Of a stretch of 64,000 bases of DNA, positions 36,209 through 45,118 are shown piece by piece. Both the position numbers and the translations under genes were made by a program. Under the pieces are notes generated by a model. That model saw nothing but the letters and a program-made list of their open reading frames with translations, ran no database searches and was not told where the DNA came from. Origin of the DNA: Candidatus Butyricicoccus avistercoris (GTDB lineage: Bacteria > Bacillota > Clostridia > Oscillospirales > Butyricicoccaceae); contig DXIE01000015.1 of assembly GCA_019113005.1 (NCBI GenBank), positions 1 through 64,000 on the forward strand, in the 5' to 3' direction. How positions within the stretch are numbered: the stretch's first letter is position 1; each line of letters starts with the position of its first letter.

Positions 36209-37999
36209 ATGTCAGAAGAAAAAAAGTATACTTTTGAAAATCCCGAATACAGAGATACTTACAGACATACTGTATCTCATATTTTAGCTCAGGCTGTTAA
36301 GCGTCTTTACCCAGAGGTAAAGCTTGCTATTGGTCCAGCTATTGAAACTGGTTTTTATTATGATTTTGATGCACCTTTCTCTTTCACTCAGGAGCATTTA
36401 GATGCTATTGAGGCTGAAATGAAGAAAATCTGTAAAGAAAAGCTACCTCTTGAGCGTTTTGAACTGCCAAGAGAGGAAGCAATTAAGTTTATGGAAGAAA
36501 AAGACGAGCCTTACAAGGTAGAGCTTATCAATGACCTTCCAGAAGATGCGGTTATCTCTTTCTATAAGCAGGGCGATTTTACTGACCTTTGTGCAGGACC
36601 TCACCTTGATAGCACTGGCAGAGTTAAGGCAAACGCTTTAAAACTTACAAGTGCTACTGGTGCATACTGGCGTGGCGACTCTAACCGCAAGATGTTACAG
36701 CGTGTATATGGTACAGCTTTCCCTAAGAAAGACGAACTGGACGCATTTTTAACAGCTCAGGCTGAGGCTCGTAAGCGTGACCATAACAAACTAGGTCGTG
36801 AGCTTGAATACTTTACAACTGTTGACTCTATCGGTCAGGGTCTGCCTGTAATGCTGCCAAAGGGTGCAAGAGTTATTCAGCTTTTACAGCGTTGGGTTGA
36901 AGATGAGGAGCAAAAGCGTGGCTATTATCTAACCAAAACCCCAATGATGGCAAAGAGCGACCTTTATAAAATTTCTGGTCACTGGGACCATTATCTTGAT
37001 GGTATGTTTGTTATGGGTGACCCACATGACGAAAAGAGCGAATGTTTTGCACTTCGTCCAATGACTTGCCCATTCCAGTATCAGGTGTTCTTAAACCGCC
37101 AGCGTTCTTATCGTGACCTGCCAATGCGTTTAGGCGAAACCTCTACACTGTTCCGTAATGAAGATTCTGGCGAAATGCATGGTCTTATTCGTGTTCGTCA
37201 GTTCACCATCTCAGAAGGTCATCTGATTATCCGTCCTGACCAGCTTGAAGAAGAATTTAGAGGCTGTTTCGAGCTTGCCAAGGATATGATGGAAACACTA
37301 GGTCTTTGGGAAGATTGTTCTTTCCGTTTCTCTCAGTGGGACCCAGCTAACCCATCTAACAAGTATGAGGGTGAAGCAGAGCAGTGGAATGAAGCTCAAG
37401 AGATTATGGGCAATATTCTTGACCATCTAGGCATTGATTACGAAATCGGCATCGGTGAGGCTGCATTCTATGGCCCTAAGCTAGATATCCAAATTAAGAA
37501 TGTATTTGGTAAGGAAGATACTCTTATCACAATTCAGATTGATATGCTGCTTGCTAAAAAGTTCGGTATGGAGTACATTGACAGCGAGGGCAAAAAGGCA
37601 ACTCCTTATATTATCCACCGTACTTCTATCGGTTGTTATGAGCGTACACTGGCTCTGCTTATCGAAAAATATGCAGGTGCTCTGCCAACTTGGATGGCTC
37701 CAGAACAGGTTCGTGTAATGCCTATGACCGACCGTAACCGTGATTATGCAGAGCAGATTAAATCTGAGCTTGAAAAGAACGGCTTTAGAGTTACTCTTGA
37801 TGGCAGAAGTGAAAAAATCGGCTATAAAATCCGTGAAGCACAGCTTGAGAAAGTACCTTATATGCTCGTTCTTGGTGATAAGGAAGAAGAAGCTGGTCAG
37901 GTTGCTATGCGTGACCGTAAGGACGGCAAAACAACTGTTATGCCTCTATCTGAGTTTATCGAAAAGCTCAAGTTTGAGGTTGACCATAAGTTAAAATAA
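36209..37999 (+). CDS. thrS: Threonyl-tRNA synthetase lacking the TGS domain
   Basis: 596 residues, shorter than the usual 640 because the N-terminal TGS domain is absent. The protein starts directly at the editing domain (HTVSHILAQ and CAGPHLDSTG carry the zinc-like HxxxH and CxxxH motifs). The class II catalytic core (TKTPMMAKSDLYKISGHWDHYLDGMF, FRNEDSGEMHGLIRVRQFT) and the anticodon-binding domain follow. The start at 36209 has AAGGAGG nine bases upstream, and the leader between terminator and ATG has no room for a TGS domain. The loss is a real feature, not a mis-start. Confidence 0.96.
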   Translation: MSEEKKYTFENPEYRDTYRHTVSHILAQAVKRLYPEVKLAIGPAIETGFYYDFDAPFSFTQEHLDAIEAEMKKICKEKLPLERFELPREEAIKFMEEKDEPYKVELINDLPEDAVISFYKQGDFTDLCAGPHLDSTGRVKANALKLTSATGAYWRGDSNRKMLQRVYGTAFPKKDELDAFLTAQAEARKRDHNKLGRELEYFTTVDSIGQGLPVMLPKGARVIQLLQRWVEDEEQKRGYYLTKTPMMAKSDLYKISGHWDHYLDGMFVMGDPHDEKSECFALRPMTCPFQYQVFLNRQRSYRDLPMRLGETSTLFRNEDSGEMHGLIRVRQFTISEGHLIIRPDQLEEEFRGCFELAKDMMETLGLWEDCSFRFSQWDPANPSNKYEGEAEQWNEAQEIMGNILDHLGIDYEIGIGEAAFYGPKLDIQIKNVFGKEDTLITIQIDMLLAKKFGMEYIDSEGKKATPYIIHRTSIGCYERTLALLIEKYAGALPTWMAPEQVRVMPMTDRNRDYAEQIKSELEKNGFRVTLDGRSEKIGYKIREAQLEKVPYMLVLGDKEEEAGQVAMRDRKDGKTTVMPLSEFIEKLKFEVDHKLK

Positions 38000-38002
38000 A
38001 AA

Positions 38003-38317
38003 TCAAGAATTATTAAAATTTTGTTCTAAAATGCGTGAGTGTTCGTCATATTTAAACACTTTTACTTCATATAAATGATTAGGCTCTAATGGCCCAAAGG
38101 CGAAACGACCTAAATTATCAGTGTAAACCGTTCCTATGGTTGTATCATCGCCTTTGGCACAGCCTGATTTATAAATTGTAATGAGTGCATCTTCAACAGG
38201 TTTCCCCGTATCATTTAAAACTGTGCCAATGAGTGCAGGACGGTGGTCTGATTGTAAATGTATAGTTGTTTCAATGCGTTCATGTGCATTAGGTTTTACA
38301 CAAAAAGAATAATTCAT
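38003..38317 (-). CDS. Small protein with carboxypeptidase regulatory-like (transthyretin-type) fold
   Basis: 104 residues, no signal peptide. The central part (ALIGTVLNDTGKPVEDALITIYK ... IGTVYTDNLGRFAFGPLEPNHLYEVKVFKY) has the G-x-V-D-x-x-G-x-P ... T-D-x-x-G-x-F pattern of carboxypeptidase regulatory-like beta-sandwiches. Such domains are usually structural or adhesive. It is encoded opposite to its neighbours, starting 49 bases from proS and ending 3 bases from thrS. Function unknown. Confidence 0.75.
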   Translation of the reverse strand: MNYSFCVKPNAHERIETTIHLQSDHRPALIGTVLNDTGKPVEDALITIYKSGCAKGDDTTIGTVYTDNLGRFAFGPLEPNHLYEVKVFKYDEHSRILEQNFNNS

Positions 38318-38365
38318 AAAAAATAACCTCCATTAAAATAATTATTTAAGACATAAGGTGAAAAA

Positions 38366-39805
38366 ATGGCTGATAAGAAAAAACTGGTAAGCGAAATTAC
38401 AGCTATGGACGTTGATTTCGCACAGTGGTATACCGACATTGTAAAAAAAGCAGAAATGATAGACTATTCATCTGTTAAGGGCTGTGTTATTATGCGTCCT
38501 TACGCACAGGCTATCTGGGAGAATATTCAAAAGACACTCGATGGAATGTTCAAGGAAACAGGTCATGAGAATGTTGCAATGCCTATTTTTATTCCAGAAT
38601 CTCTGCTTTTAAAGGAAGCTGACCATGTTGAGGGTTTTGCTCCTGAATGTGCATGGGTAACTCATGGCGGTTCAGAAAAGCTAGAAGAACGTCTTTGTGT
38701 ACGTCCAACTTCTGAAACTCTGTTCTGTGAGCATTATGCAAAGATTGTTCGTTCTTGGCGTGACCTGCCAAAACTATATAATCAGTGGTGCTCAGTGGTT
38801 CGTTGGGAGAAGACCACACGTCCTTTCCTGCGTTCTCGTGAGTTCTGGTGGCAGGAAGGTCACACTGTTCATGCAACCGAGGAGGAAGCTCGTGAAGAAA
38901 CAATGCGTATGTTAAATATTTACGCAAAATTCTGTGAAGATTACCTTGCAATCCCTGTATTAAAGGGTCAAAAGACTGACAAGGAACGTTTTGCGGGTGC
39001 GGTTGAAACTTATACTATCGAGGCTATGATGCATGATGGTAAGGCACTTCAGTCTGGTACTAGCCATTACTTTGGTGATGGTTTTGCTCGTGCATTTAAT
39101 ATGCAGTTTAGTGACAAGACCAACACACTTCAGTATATGCATCAGACCTCTTGGGGCGTTTCTACTCGTTTAATCGGTGCTATCATTATGACTCATGGTG
39201 ATAATGAAGGCTTAGTTTTACCACCAAGAATTGCTCCATTCCAGCTTGTAGTTATTCCAGTTGCATCTCATAAGGCTGGTGTTACTGAAAAGGCTCAGGA
39301 ACTATTAGAAACACTGAAAAAGGCTGGTATTCGTGCTAAAATTGACCTATCTGACAATACTCCAGGTTGGAAGTATGCAGAATATGAAATGAAGGGCTTC
39401 CCACTTCGTCTTGAGGTTGGCCCTCGTGATATTGAAAATGGTCAGTGTGTACTGGTTCGCCGTGATACTCGTGAAAAGACTTTTGTTAAGTTTGAAGATT
39501 TAACAACTGTTGTTCCACAGTTACTAGAAGAAATTCAGACCGCTTTATTTAATAAGGCACTGAAAAACCGTGAGGAGCACACTTACACTGCACATTCTCT
39601 AGAGGAAATGAAGGAAATTCTTTCTAAGAATGTTGGTTTTGTTAAGTCTATGTGGTGTGGCGATTTAGCTTGTGAGGAGAAGGTCAAGGAAGAAACAGGT
39701 ATGCCTTCTCGTTGTATGCCTCTTGAACAAGAAAATCTGGGCGATGTTTGCCCAATTTGCGGAAAACCTGCAAAGAAAATGATTGTTTGGGGTATTGCAT
39801 ACTAA
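38366..39805 (+). CDS. proS: Prolyl-tRNA synthetase, archaeal/eukaryote-type (ProS type 3)
   Basis: 479 residues. [20 protein letters not shown] and [17 protein letters not shown] mark the eukaryote-like class, which lacks the inserted editing domain of the long bacterial type. Class II motifs are visible in [12 protein letters not shown] and [14 protein letters not shown]. The C-terminal extension ends in the zinc-type segment ([11 protein letters not shown] ... [10 protein letters not shown]) and the terminal tyrosine of this subtype. No T-box is visible in the short upstream gap. Confidence 0.96.
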   Translation: MADKKKLVSEITAMDVDFAQWYTDIVKKAEMIDYSSVKGCVIMRPYAQAIWENIQKTLDGMFKETGHENVAMPIFIPESLLLKEADHVEGFAPECAWVTHGGSEKLEERLCVRPTSETLFCEHYAKIVRSWRDLPKLYNQWCSVVRWEKTTRPFLRSREFWWQEGHTVHATEEEAREETMRMLNIYAKFCEDYLAIPVLKGQKTDKERFAGAVETYTIEAMMHDGKALQSGTSHYFGDGFARAFNMQFSDKTNTLQYMHQTSWGVSTRLIGAIIMTHGDNEGLVLPPRIAPFQLVVIPVASHKAGVTEKAQELLETLKKAGIRAKIDLSDNTPGWKYAEYEMKGFPLRLEVGPRDIENGQCVLVRRDTREKTFVKFEDLTTVVPQLLEEIQTALFNKALKNREEHTYTAHSLEEMKEILSKNVGFVKSMWCGDLACEEKVKEETGMPSRCMPLEQENLGDVCPICGKPAKKMIVWGIAY

Positions 39806-39818
39806 TATATAACATCTA

Positions 39819-39854
39819 TGGGGGAAACAAAAATAATGTTTCCCCCTGTTTTTA
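39819..39854 (+). terminator. Rho-independent terminator of proS
   Basis: A stem GGGGGAAAC with GTTTCCCCC, a 9-base loop and a T-rich tail. Confidence 0.88.
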
Positions 39855-39873
39855 AATATGGAGATAATAGATT

Positions 39874-40815
39874 ATGATTAAATTATCAGATAGCTTAGGT
39901 GTAGTAAATGATTTGGAGCTTGAAAATGTAGTTCCAAAAAGCATATGGGATAAAATAAGTGAATTTACATCAACATGGATAGGTGGAATTGTTGTAACAG
40001 CAGTTTTTATTGCTATTGTTATTGTTTTAGCTTTATTTTTAGTGCGTATTATAAATCATGCATTTAAAAGGACTGTTGATAAAATGCTTGCTGAAAAAAA
40101 TCCAGCAGCTACCGCCTTTGCATATTTAAGATATTTAGCACTTGCGGGTATTTATTTTGCAGCTATTGCAATTATAGTAAGCAATATTCCTTGGCTTGCA
40201 TCTGGTATGAATAAGCTTTTTGCAGCAGGTGGTGTGCTTGCTGTTGTAGTTGGTCTTGCATCTCAACAAGCTATGGGTTCAATGGTAAGTGGTGCTATGA
40301 TTTTAGCATTTAAACCATTTGTAATAGGTGACGTTATAAATGTTGTGTCAAATAATGTTATGGGTACAGTTGAAGAAATAACACTTCGTCATACCATTAT
40401 ACGAACAGTTGAGAATAAACGTGTCATAATTCCAAATGATGCTATGAATAGTGCAATAATTGAAAATGCAAACTATGCTGAAACAAAGGTTTGCTTAATG
40501 CTTGATATTGGTATAACTTATGAGTCTGATATCAGCCATGCAATGCAAATTATGCGTGATGAAATTATAAACCACCCTACTTATTATGATAATCGCACAG
40601 AGGAAGATATAAAAAATGGTGCACCAGCAGTTGTGGTAAGAGTTCAAGAGCTTGCCGACTCTGCGGTTATTATTCGTGCTCAGCTTTGGGCAAAGGATAA
40701 TGCAACAGCATTCCCTATGAGAAGTGATTTGTTAAAATCAATTAAGGAACGCTGTGAGAATGAAGGTGTAGATATTGCATATCCACATATTGTTGTTATG
40801 AATAAAATAAGCTAA
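39874..40815 (+). CDS. Small-conductance mechanosensitive channel, MscS family
   Basis: 313 residues. It has membrane segments at about 36-60, 85-103 and 108-135. The pore helix carries the Gly/Ala pattern (FAAGGVLAVVVGLASQQAMGSMVSGAMILAFKPFVIGD) typical of MscS TM3, followed by the beta domain (VEEITLRHTIIRTVENKRVIIPN) and a C-terminal alpha/beta domain. It opens on hypo-osmotic shock to release solutes. Single gene between two terminators. Confidence 0.93.
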   Translation: MIKLSDSLGVVNDLELENVVPKSIWDKISEFTSTWIGGIVVTAVFIAIVIVLALFLVRIINHAFKRTVDKMLAEKNPAATAFAYLRYLALAGIYFAAIAIIVSNIPWLASGMNKLFAAGGVLAVVVGLASQQAMGSMVSGAMILAFKPFVIGDVINVVSNNVMGTVEEITLRHTIIRTVENKRVIIPNDAMNSAIIENANYAETKVCLMLDIGITYESDISHAMQIMRDEIINHPTYYDNRTEEDIKNGAPAVVVRVQELADSAVIIRAQLWAKDNATAFPMRSDLLKSIKERCENEGVDIAYPHIVVMNKIS

Positions 40816-40822
40816 ATAAAAA

Positions 40823-40857
40823 TGGTCTGGAGAACAAACTCCAGACCATAATTTTTT
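40823..40857. terminator. Terminator between the MscS gene and the convergent SPFH gene
   Basis: A 10-bp perfect stem (TGGTCTGGAG with CTCCAGACCA), a 6-base loop and a T tract on the plus strand; it also has an A-rich left side, so it may serve both directions. Confidence 0.87.
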
Positions 40858-41770
40858 ACTTTTTAAGATTTACAGGGTCAACAATAGTTTCTTTAAGTGA
40901 AGTTGCAAGCCCTGCAATGCCTTGTATCTCACTTGGAATAATAATTTTTGTTGCTTGACCATTAGCCGCAGCAGCAAAAGCTTCAAGTGCTTTGATTTTA
41001 AGCACTCCGTCAGATGGGTCAGCCTCATTTAACATACGCAGCGAATCTGCAAGTGCCTTTTGCACAGCAAGTATAGCTTCAGCCTCACCCTCTGCCTCTT
41101 TGATTTTGGACAGTTTAGTAGCTTCCGCACGAAGCACCATAGATTCTTTTTCACCTTCAGCAACCAAAATAGCAGATTGTTTTTTGCCTTCGGCTACAAG
41201 AATAGCTTCACGGCGTTCACGCTCTGCACGCATTTGCTTTTCCATAGATTCTTTGATTGCTGCTGGTGGAATAATATTTTTAAGTTCAACACGATTTACT
41301 TTTATGCCCCAATCATCAGTGGCTTCATCAAGTAAAGAACGCATCTTTGTATTGATTATATCACGGCTTGTGAGAGTTTCATCAAGCTCTAAATCACCAA
41401 TAATATTACGAAGTGTAGTAGCTGTTAAATTTTCAATAGCTGCCATTGGGTTTTCAATCGCATAGGTAAATAGCTTAGGGTCAGTAATCTGAAAATATAC
41501 AACAGTATCAATTTGCATTGTAACATTATCTTTTGTGATAACAGGCTGTGGCGGGAAATCAACAACTTGTTCCTTGAGCGTTACTTTTCGTGCGATACGC
41601 TCAAAAAGTGGCAGTTTAAAGTGTAAACCAGTTGCCCAAGTGCCTTGATAAGTGCCAAGACGTTCTATAATATAAGCCTTAGCCTGAGGAACAATGACGA
41701 TATTAGAGGCAAGAAAGCCAACTAAAATTATAAATAAAACAATCCATAAAATAGGAATTAAGAAATCCAT
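40856..41770 (-). CDS. SPFH/stomatin-family (band 7) membrane protein
   Basis: 304 residues: one N-terminal membrane segment (FLIPILWIVLFIILVGFLASNIVIV), the SPFH domain (about 30-185, RLGTYQGTWATGLHFKLPLFERIARKVTLKEQVVDFPPQPVITKDNV), then a long Ala/Glu-rich coiled-coil (MRAERERREAILVAEGKKQSAILVAEGEKES). Stomatin-like proteins form large ring scaffolds that organise the membrane and are classically encoded next to NfeD, as here (four bases apart). Confidence 0.93.
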   Translation of the reverse strand: MDFLIPILWIVLFIILVGFLASNIVIVPQAKAYIIERLGTYQGTWATGLHFKLPLFERIARKVTLKEQVVDFPPQPVITKDNVTMQIDTVVYFQITDPKLFTYAIENPMAAIENLTATTLRNIIGDLELDETLTSRDIINTKMRSLLDEATDDWGIKVNRVELKNIIPPAAIKESMEKQMRAERERREAILVAEGKKQSAILVAEGEKESMVLRAEATKLSKIKEAEGEAEAILAVQKALADSLRMLNEADPSDGVLKIKALEAFAAAANGQATKIIIPSEIQGIAGLATSLKETIVDPVNLKK

Positions 41771-41774
41771 AAAA

Positions 41775-42230
41775 TCAATCTTCCTTTCTGAGTGGTTCTA
41801 CAACAGCTTTTACACCTTGTATAGCTATAATTTTGACGGTTTCGCCCTCGTTTATTACTTTTCCATCATCACTTTTAGCTGACCATATTTGACCAGAAAC
41901 CTTAATTTGACCTTTATTACTAGCATTAGATATTTGCTCGGTAACAGTCGCAAACTGACCTATTATACGGTCTGCATTTGTTTTTGCACCCTTTGGTTTT
42001 AAAATATCCTTTGCAAGAGGTCTAATAAGACCAAGCATTATAGCTGAAACAATGGCAAAAACTATAAGCTGAACAAGAAAACCTGCGCCAAGAGATAGTG
42101 CTATAAAAGCGGCAAGACCGCCAACAGCAAACCAAATTGACACAAGGTTTAGTGTTGCAACTTCTATTGCTACACCGCCTATTAAAATAGCAATCCAAAT
42201 GACAGTATAGCCAAGTTCAGACTGTGGCAT
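41775..42230 (-). CDS. NfeD-family membrane protein
   Basis: 151 residues: about three to four membrane segments, then a C-terminal OB-fold NfeD domain (IIGQFATVTEQISNASNKGQIKVSGQIWSAKSDDGKVINEGETVKIIAIQG). The start at 42230 has AGGAGG nine bases upstream; a longer frame from 42287 lacks one. NfeD proteins are partners of stomatins. This is the short form without the serine protease domain. Confidence 0.9.
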   Translation of the reverse strand: MPQSELGYTVIWIAILIGGVAIEVATLNLVSIWFAVGGLAAFIALSLGAGFLVQLIVFAIVSAIMLGLIRPLAKDILKPKGAKTNADRIIGQFATVTEQISNASNKGQIKVSGQIWSAKSDDGKVINEGETVKIIAIQGVKAVVEPLRKED

Positions 42231-42290
42231 AAAAATCAGCCTCCTTTGCTTACAGACAGTATAGCATAGCTTTACAACAAATAGCAAGGT

Positions 42291-43490
42291 TTATATGTTT
42301 TCTTGAGTTAACATATAACGTATAAATTGTTGTGCAGTTCGTGGAGAGCGTCCATTTCTTCTAAGAGCAAAACGTTCTGCAAGCATATTTAATTTATCTT
42401 GTTCTATATCCAGATTGTAGCTTTGTGCAAGCTCACTAACAATATATAAATATTCATCTTTATCAGGTACAGAAAAGGTGATTTCAAGACCGAAACGGTC
42501 AGACAGTGAAGTGATAGTCTCAAGAGTATCTCTAACGTGAATATCATCGCCTTGTCTGTCGGAAAAGCTCTCACGAATTAAATGACGGCGGTTAGAGGTT
42601 GCATAAAGCAGTACATTTTCAGGCTTGCCAGTTAAACCGCCCTCAATAAATGCCTTTAAAGTTGCGAAATTATCGTCCTCTCTGTCAAAACTTAAATCGT
42701 CCATAAATACAATTATTCTATAAGGACTGTTTTTTGCAAGTTCGCAGATTTTAGGGAAAACATGTATTTGTCTTGGTGATAACTCTATAATTTTAAGTCC
42801 CTTATCAGCGTAATCGTGTGCAACTGCTTTAACGGTTGAAGATTTACCTGTACCCTTATCACCATAAAGCAAGATATTATTTGCAGGCTTTTTATTAAGA
42901 AATGCAAGTGTGTTTGCAATAACTTGCTCTCTTTGTCGTTTATATCCTTTTAAATCTTGTAATGTTATAGCATCAGGGCATAACACAGGTAAAATTTTAC
43001 CGTTTTCATTTACAGTAAATGATGAAGCTTTTGCAAAAAAACCAAATCCATTGGTTTTATAATGCTCTAAAAGTTCACTACACTCAGAAAAAGGAAATTC
43101 TCTGCACTTAGGTAAACTTGGTAGAAAATCGGCACATGAAATAAGCTCTGGGAAAGTATTTTTTATATACTTATTAAAATCTTTTGTTTTTAGCTTTAAA
43201 ATCTCGCCAATGGTTTGTAAATCCAAGGTTACAGAATTTACAATATACTCATTTGGTTTTTCAAGATTTGCTGTAAGAGCGTTTTCATCACATGAGATAT
43301 CATTTAAAACTGATGTGCAAGCATCATCTGTATTATAAATTTTATGGCAAAGTGATGCATAATTATTTGCAAATTCTTGTGCAGTTTTCGACTCAAAAAC
43401 CGCTTTATAAGCTGAAATAATTGGTGTATCTAGTAGGTTACGCAGAGAAGATAAAAGAGAAAGTCTGATTTTAAGGGAATTTATATCCAT
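42291..43490 (-). CDS. DUF815 AAA-type ATPase
   Basis: 399 residues. The N-terminal half is a helical region of unknown role (about 1-185), followed by an AAA core with Walker A GDKGTGKSST and Walker B IIVFMDDLSF, a sensor-like ATSNRRHLI, and a C-terminal arginine-rich lid (RRNGRSPRTAQQFIRYML). This matches the DUF815 family found through bacteria, whose substrate is unknown. It precedes nfeD and the stomatin gene on the same strand, so the three may be co-transcribed. Confidence 0.88.
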   Translation of the reverse strand: MDINSLKIRLSLLSSLRNLLDTPIISAYKAVFESKTAQEFANNYASLCHKIYNTDDACTSVLNDISCDENALTANLEKPNEYIVNSVTLDLQTIGEILKLKTKDFNKYIKNTFPELISCADFLPSLPKCREFPFSECSELLEHYKTNGFGFFAKASSFTVNENGKILPVLCPDAITLQDLKGYKRQREQVIANTLAFLNKKPANNILLYGDKGTGKSSTVKAVAHDYADKGLKIIELSPRQIHVFPKICELAKNSPYRIIVFMDDLSFDREDDNFATLKAFIEGGLTGKPENVLLYATSNRRHLIRESFSDRQGDDIHVRDTLETITSLSDRFGLEITFSVPDKDEYLYIVSELAQSYNLDIEQDKLNMLAERFALRRNGRSPRTAQQFIRYMLTQENI

Positions 43491-43611
43491 AATAAACCTC
43501 CGAGATTATTTTTCTTTTAGCATATCACAAAGTTAAAGTATGTGCAACTAAATATAAACATGCATATGATAAAGAGGGGATAAATAATATTATTTAGAAG
43601 GGAGAAAATTT

Positions 43612-43836
43612 ATGGCTAAAAAAATTTTAATTTGCAAATCACAAACAGAAGCGTTTAGCTGTCTTAGAATGTTGCAAGGAGCAGGTATAAGCGGTTCTTT
43701 ATGTAAACCACCTAGAAAAAACAAAGACAGTGCATGCATATGGGGAGTAAAAATAAGAGATGAATATATGCAAAATGCCTTAAGACGCATGCAAGAAAAA
43801 AATTTTAAACCCGTCAGGATAGAAACGGAGAGTTAA
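43612..43836 (+). CDS. DUF3343 protein, putative sulfur/selenium carrier
   Basis: 74 residues: MAKKILICKSQTEAFSCLRMLQGAGISGSLCKPP is typical of DUF3343, a small ferredoxin-fold-like family often found with selenium or sulfur genes. It has four cysteines (C9, C17, C31, C42). One base separates its stop from the next start, a cysteine desulfurase gene, which supports a role in accepting sulfur or selenium. The acceptor role is inferred from context. AGAAGGGAG precedes the ATG. Confidence 0.85.
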   Translation: MAKKILICKSQTEAFSCLRMLQGAGISGSLCKPPRKNKDSACIWGVKIRDEYMQNALRRMQEKNFKPVRIETES

Positions 43837-43837
43837 A

Positions 43838-44953
43838 ATGATATATTTAGATAATGCAGCAACAACGCTTATAAGACCTCCAAAAGTTATAAAAGCAGCT
43901 AATAAAGCTATTTTAAATGCGGCAGGCTATGGAAGAAGTGGACACAAAGCCGCAGTATATGCAGGCGAAATAGTTTATACTTGTAGAGAAAGAGTAAAAA
44001 GGCTATTTAACATTAAATCTCCAGAACAAGTTATATTCACGTTAAATGCTACTCATGCATTAAATCAGGCGATTTATTCATTTGCACCTAAAGCTAAAAA
44101 AATAGCAATAACAGGCTATGAGCATAATTCAATTGTAAGACCTCTTTATGCGAGAAATATAGATTATTATATTATAGAAAGTGAGCTTTTTAATGAGAAA
44201 AGTATGCTAGATGGTGTACAGAAAGCACTTGATAATGGCTGCGATTTGTTTATAATAAATCACATTTCAAATGTTTTCGGTCAGATTGCACCAATAGAAC
44301 AAATAGATAAAATGTTATATGATGCAAATGCTAGTATGATTATAGATGCATCGCAATCAGCAGGTAAAAGAAAAATAGATTTGTCTAAGTTAAAATCTGT
44401 AAAAGCACTTTGCACAGCAGGGCATAAAGGACTTTTAGGCTTGACAGGTACAGGGATTTTAGTTGTTTGTACAGATGAAATTTTAGACCCTCTTATGCAA
44501 GGCGGAACAGGTAGCCTTTCAAATGATTTAAATCAGCCCTATATGCTGCCAGATAGGCTAGAAAGCGGTACACCTAATATAGTTGGTATAGCATCGCTCT
44601 CAGAGGGAATAAATTATATTTTATCATTGGATTACGAGGAAAACCTAAAACATGAGCAAGATTTGCTTAAAAAAACGGTCAAAGAGTTAAGTCAAATTTC
44701 TGATATAGAGATTTTTTCAAAAAATAAAAATCAAGCAGGTGTTTTGTCTTTTAGGCATAAAAAAATACCTTGCGAAAAAATAGCAGAAAGCTTAGCAGAA
44801 AATGATATATGCGTAAGGGCGGGGCTTCACTGTGCACCACTTGCACATAAATCTGCTGGCACGCTTGAAACTGGCACAGTCCGCCTTTCATTTGGCTTTA
44901 ATACAAAAATGAGTGATATAAATCAGTTTGCTTTGAAACTTAAAAAAATTTAA
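43838..44953 (+). CDS. Cysteine desulfurase-like class V aminotransferase
   Basis: 371 residues, PLP-dependent fold type I. The PLP lysine lies in CTAGHKGLLGLTGTG and the active-site cysteine loop is RAGLHCAPLAHKSAGT, which resembles the SufS/CsdA group (short RxGxHCA loop). It strips sulfur (or selenium) from cysteine (or selenocysteine) as a persulfide on its cysteine. Coupled to DUF3343 with one base between them, it is the type often called a selenocysteine lyase-like enzyme. No selD or selA is in this window. Confidence 0.9.
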   Translation: MIYLDNAATTLIRPPKVIKAANKAILNAAGYGRSGHKAAVYAGEIVYTCRERVKRLFNIKSPEQVIFTLNATHALNQAIYSFAPKAKKIAITGYEHNSIVRPLYARNIDYYIIESELFNEKSMLDGVQKALDNGCDLFIINHISNVFGQIAPIEQIDKMLYDANASMIIDASQSAGKRKIDLSKLKSVKALCTAGHKGLLGLTGTGILVVCTDEILDPLMQGGTGSLSNDLNQPYMLPDRLESGTPNIVGIASLSEGINYILSLDYEENLKHEQDLLKKTVKELSQISDIEIFSKNKNQAGVLSFRHKKIPCEKIAESLAENDICVRAGLHCAPLAHKSAGTLETGTVRLSFGFNTKMSDINQFALKLKKI

Positions 44954-44991
44954 AAAAATAATGATAAAATATGAAAAATAAGTGAAATCTA

Positions 44992-45020
44992 TTCACAGTA
45001 AGATTAGTATGTGATAGAAT
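44992..45020 (+). promoter_or_regulatory. SigA-type promoter of the cdaA operon
   Basis: TTCACA (44992-44997), a 17-bp spacer and TAGAAT (45015-45020), leaving a leader of about 92 bases. Confidence 0.6.
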
Positions 45021-45050
45021 AAAAGTGGTTTTATTTTAAATAATGCGTTA

Positions 45051-45081
45051 CACTCTGCCGAATTCAACATTCGGCAGGGTG
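45051..45081 (+). other. Stable GC-rich hairpin in the cdaA leader
   Basis: CACTCTGCCGAAT (45051-45063) pairs with ATTCGGCAGGGTG (45069-45081): 13 bp with one wobble and a 5-base loop, 37 bases before the cdaA start. It has no T tract, so it is not a terminator. It is the most stable element in an otherwise AT-rich leader and may be regulatory. Confidence 0.6.
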
Positions 45082-45118
45082 CAATGAGCGGAACTTTATG
45101 AAATAGGTGTATTTAATA

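Noticed and set aside
40992..41465. 157-codon plus-strand open frame opposite the SPFH gene
   Set aside because: Serine/isoleucine-rich antisense shadow of the coiled-coil region; no ribosome binding site or plausible domain.
45051..45081. The cdaA leader hairpin as a terminator of the desulfurase gene
   Set aside because: No T tract follows on either strand and a promoter lies upstream of it, so it is kept as a leader structure instead.
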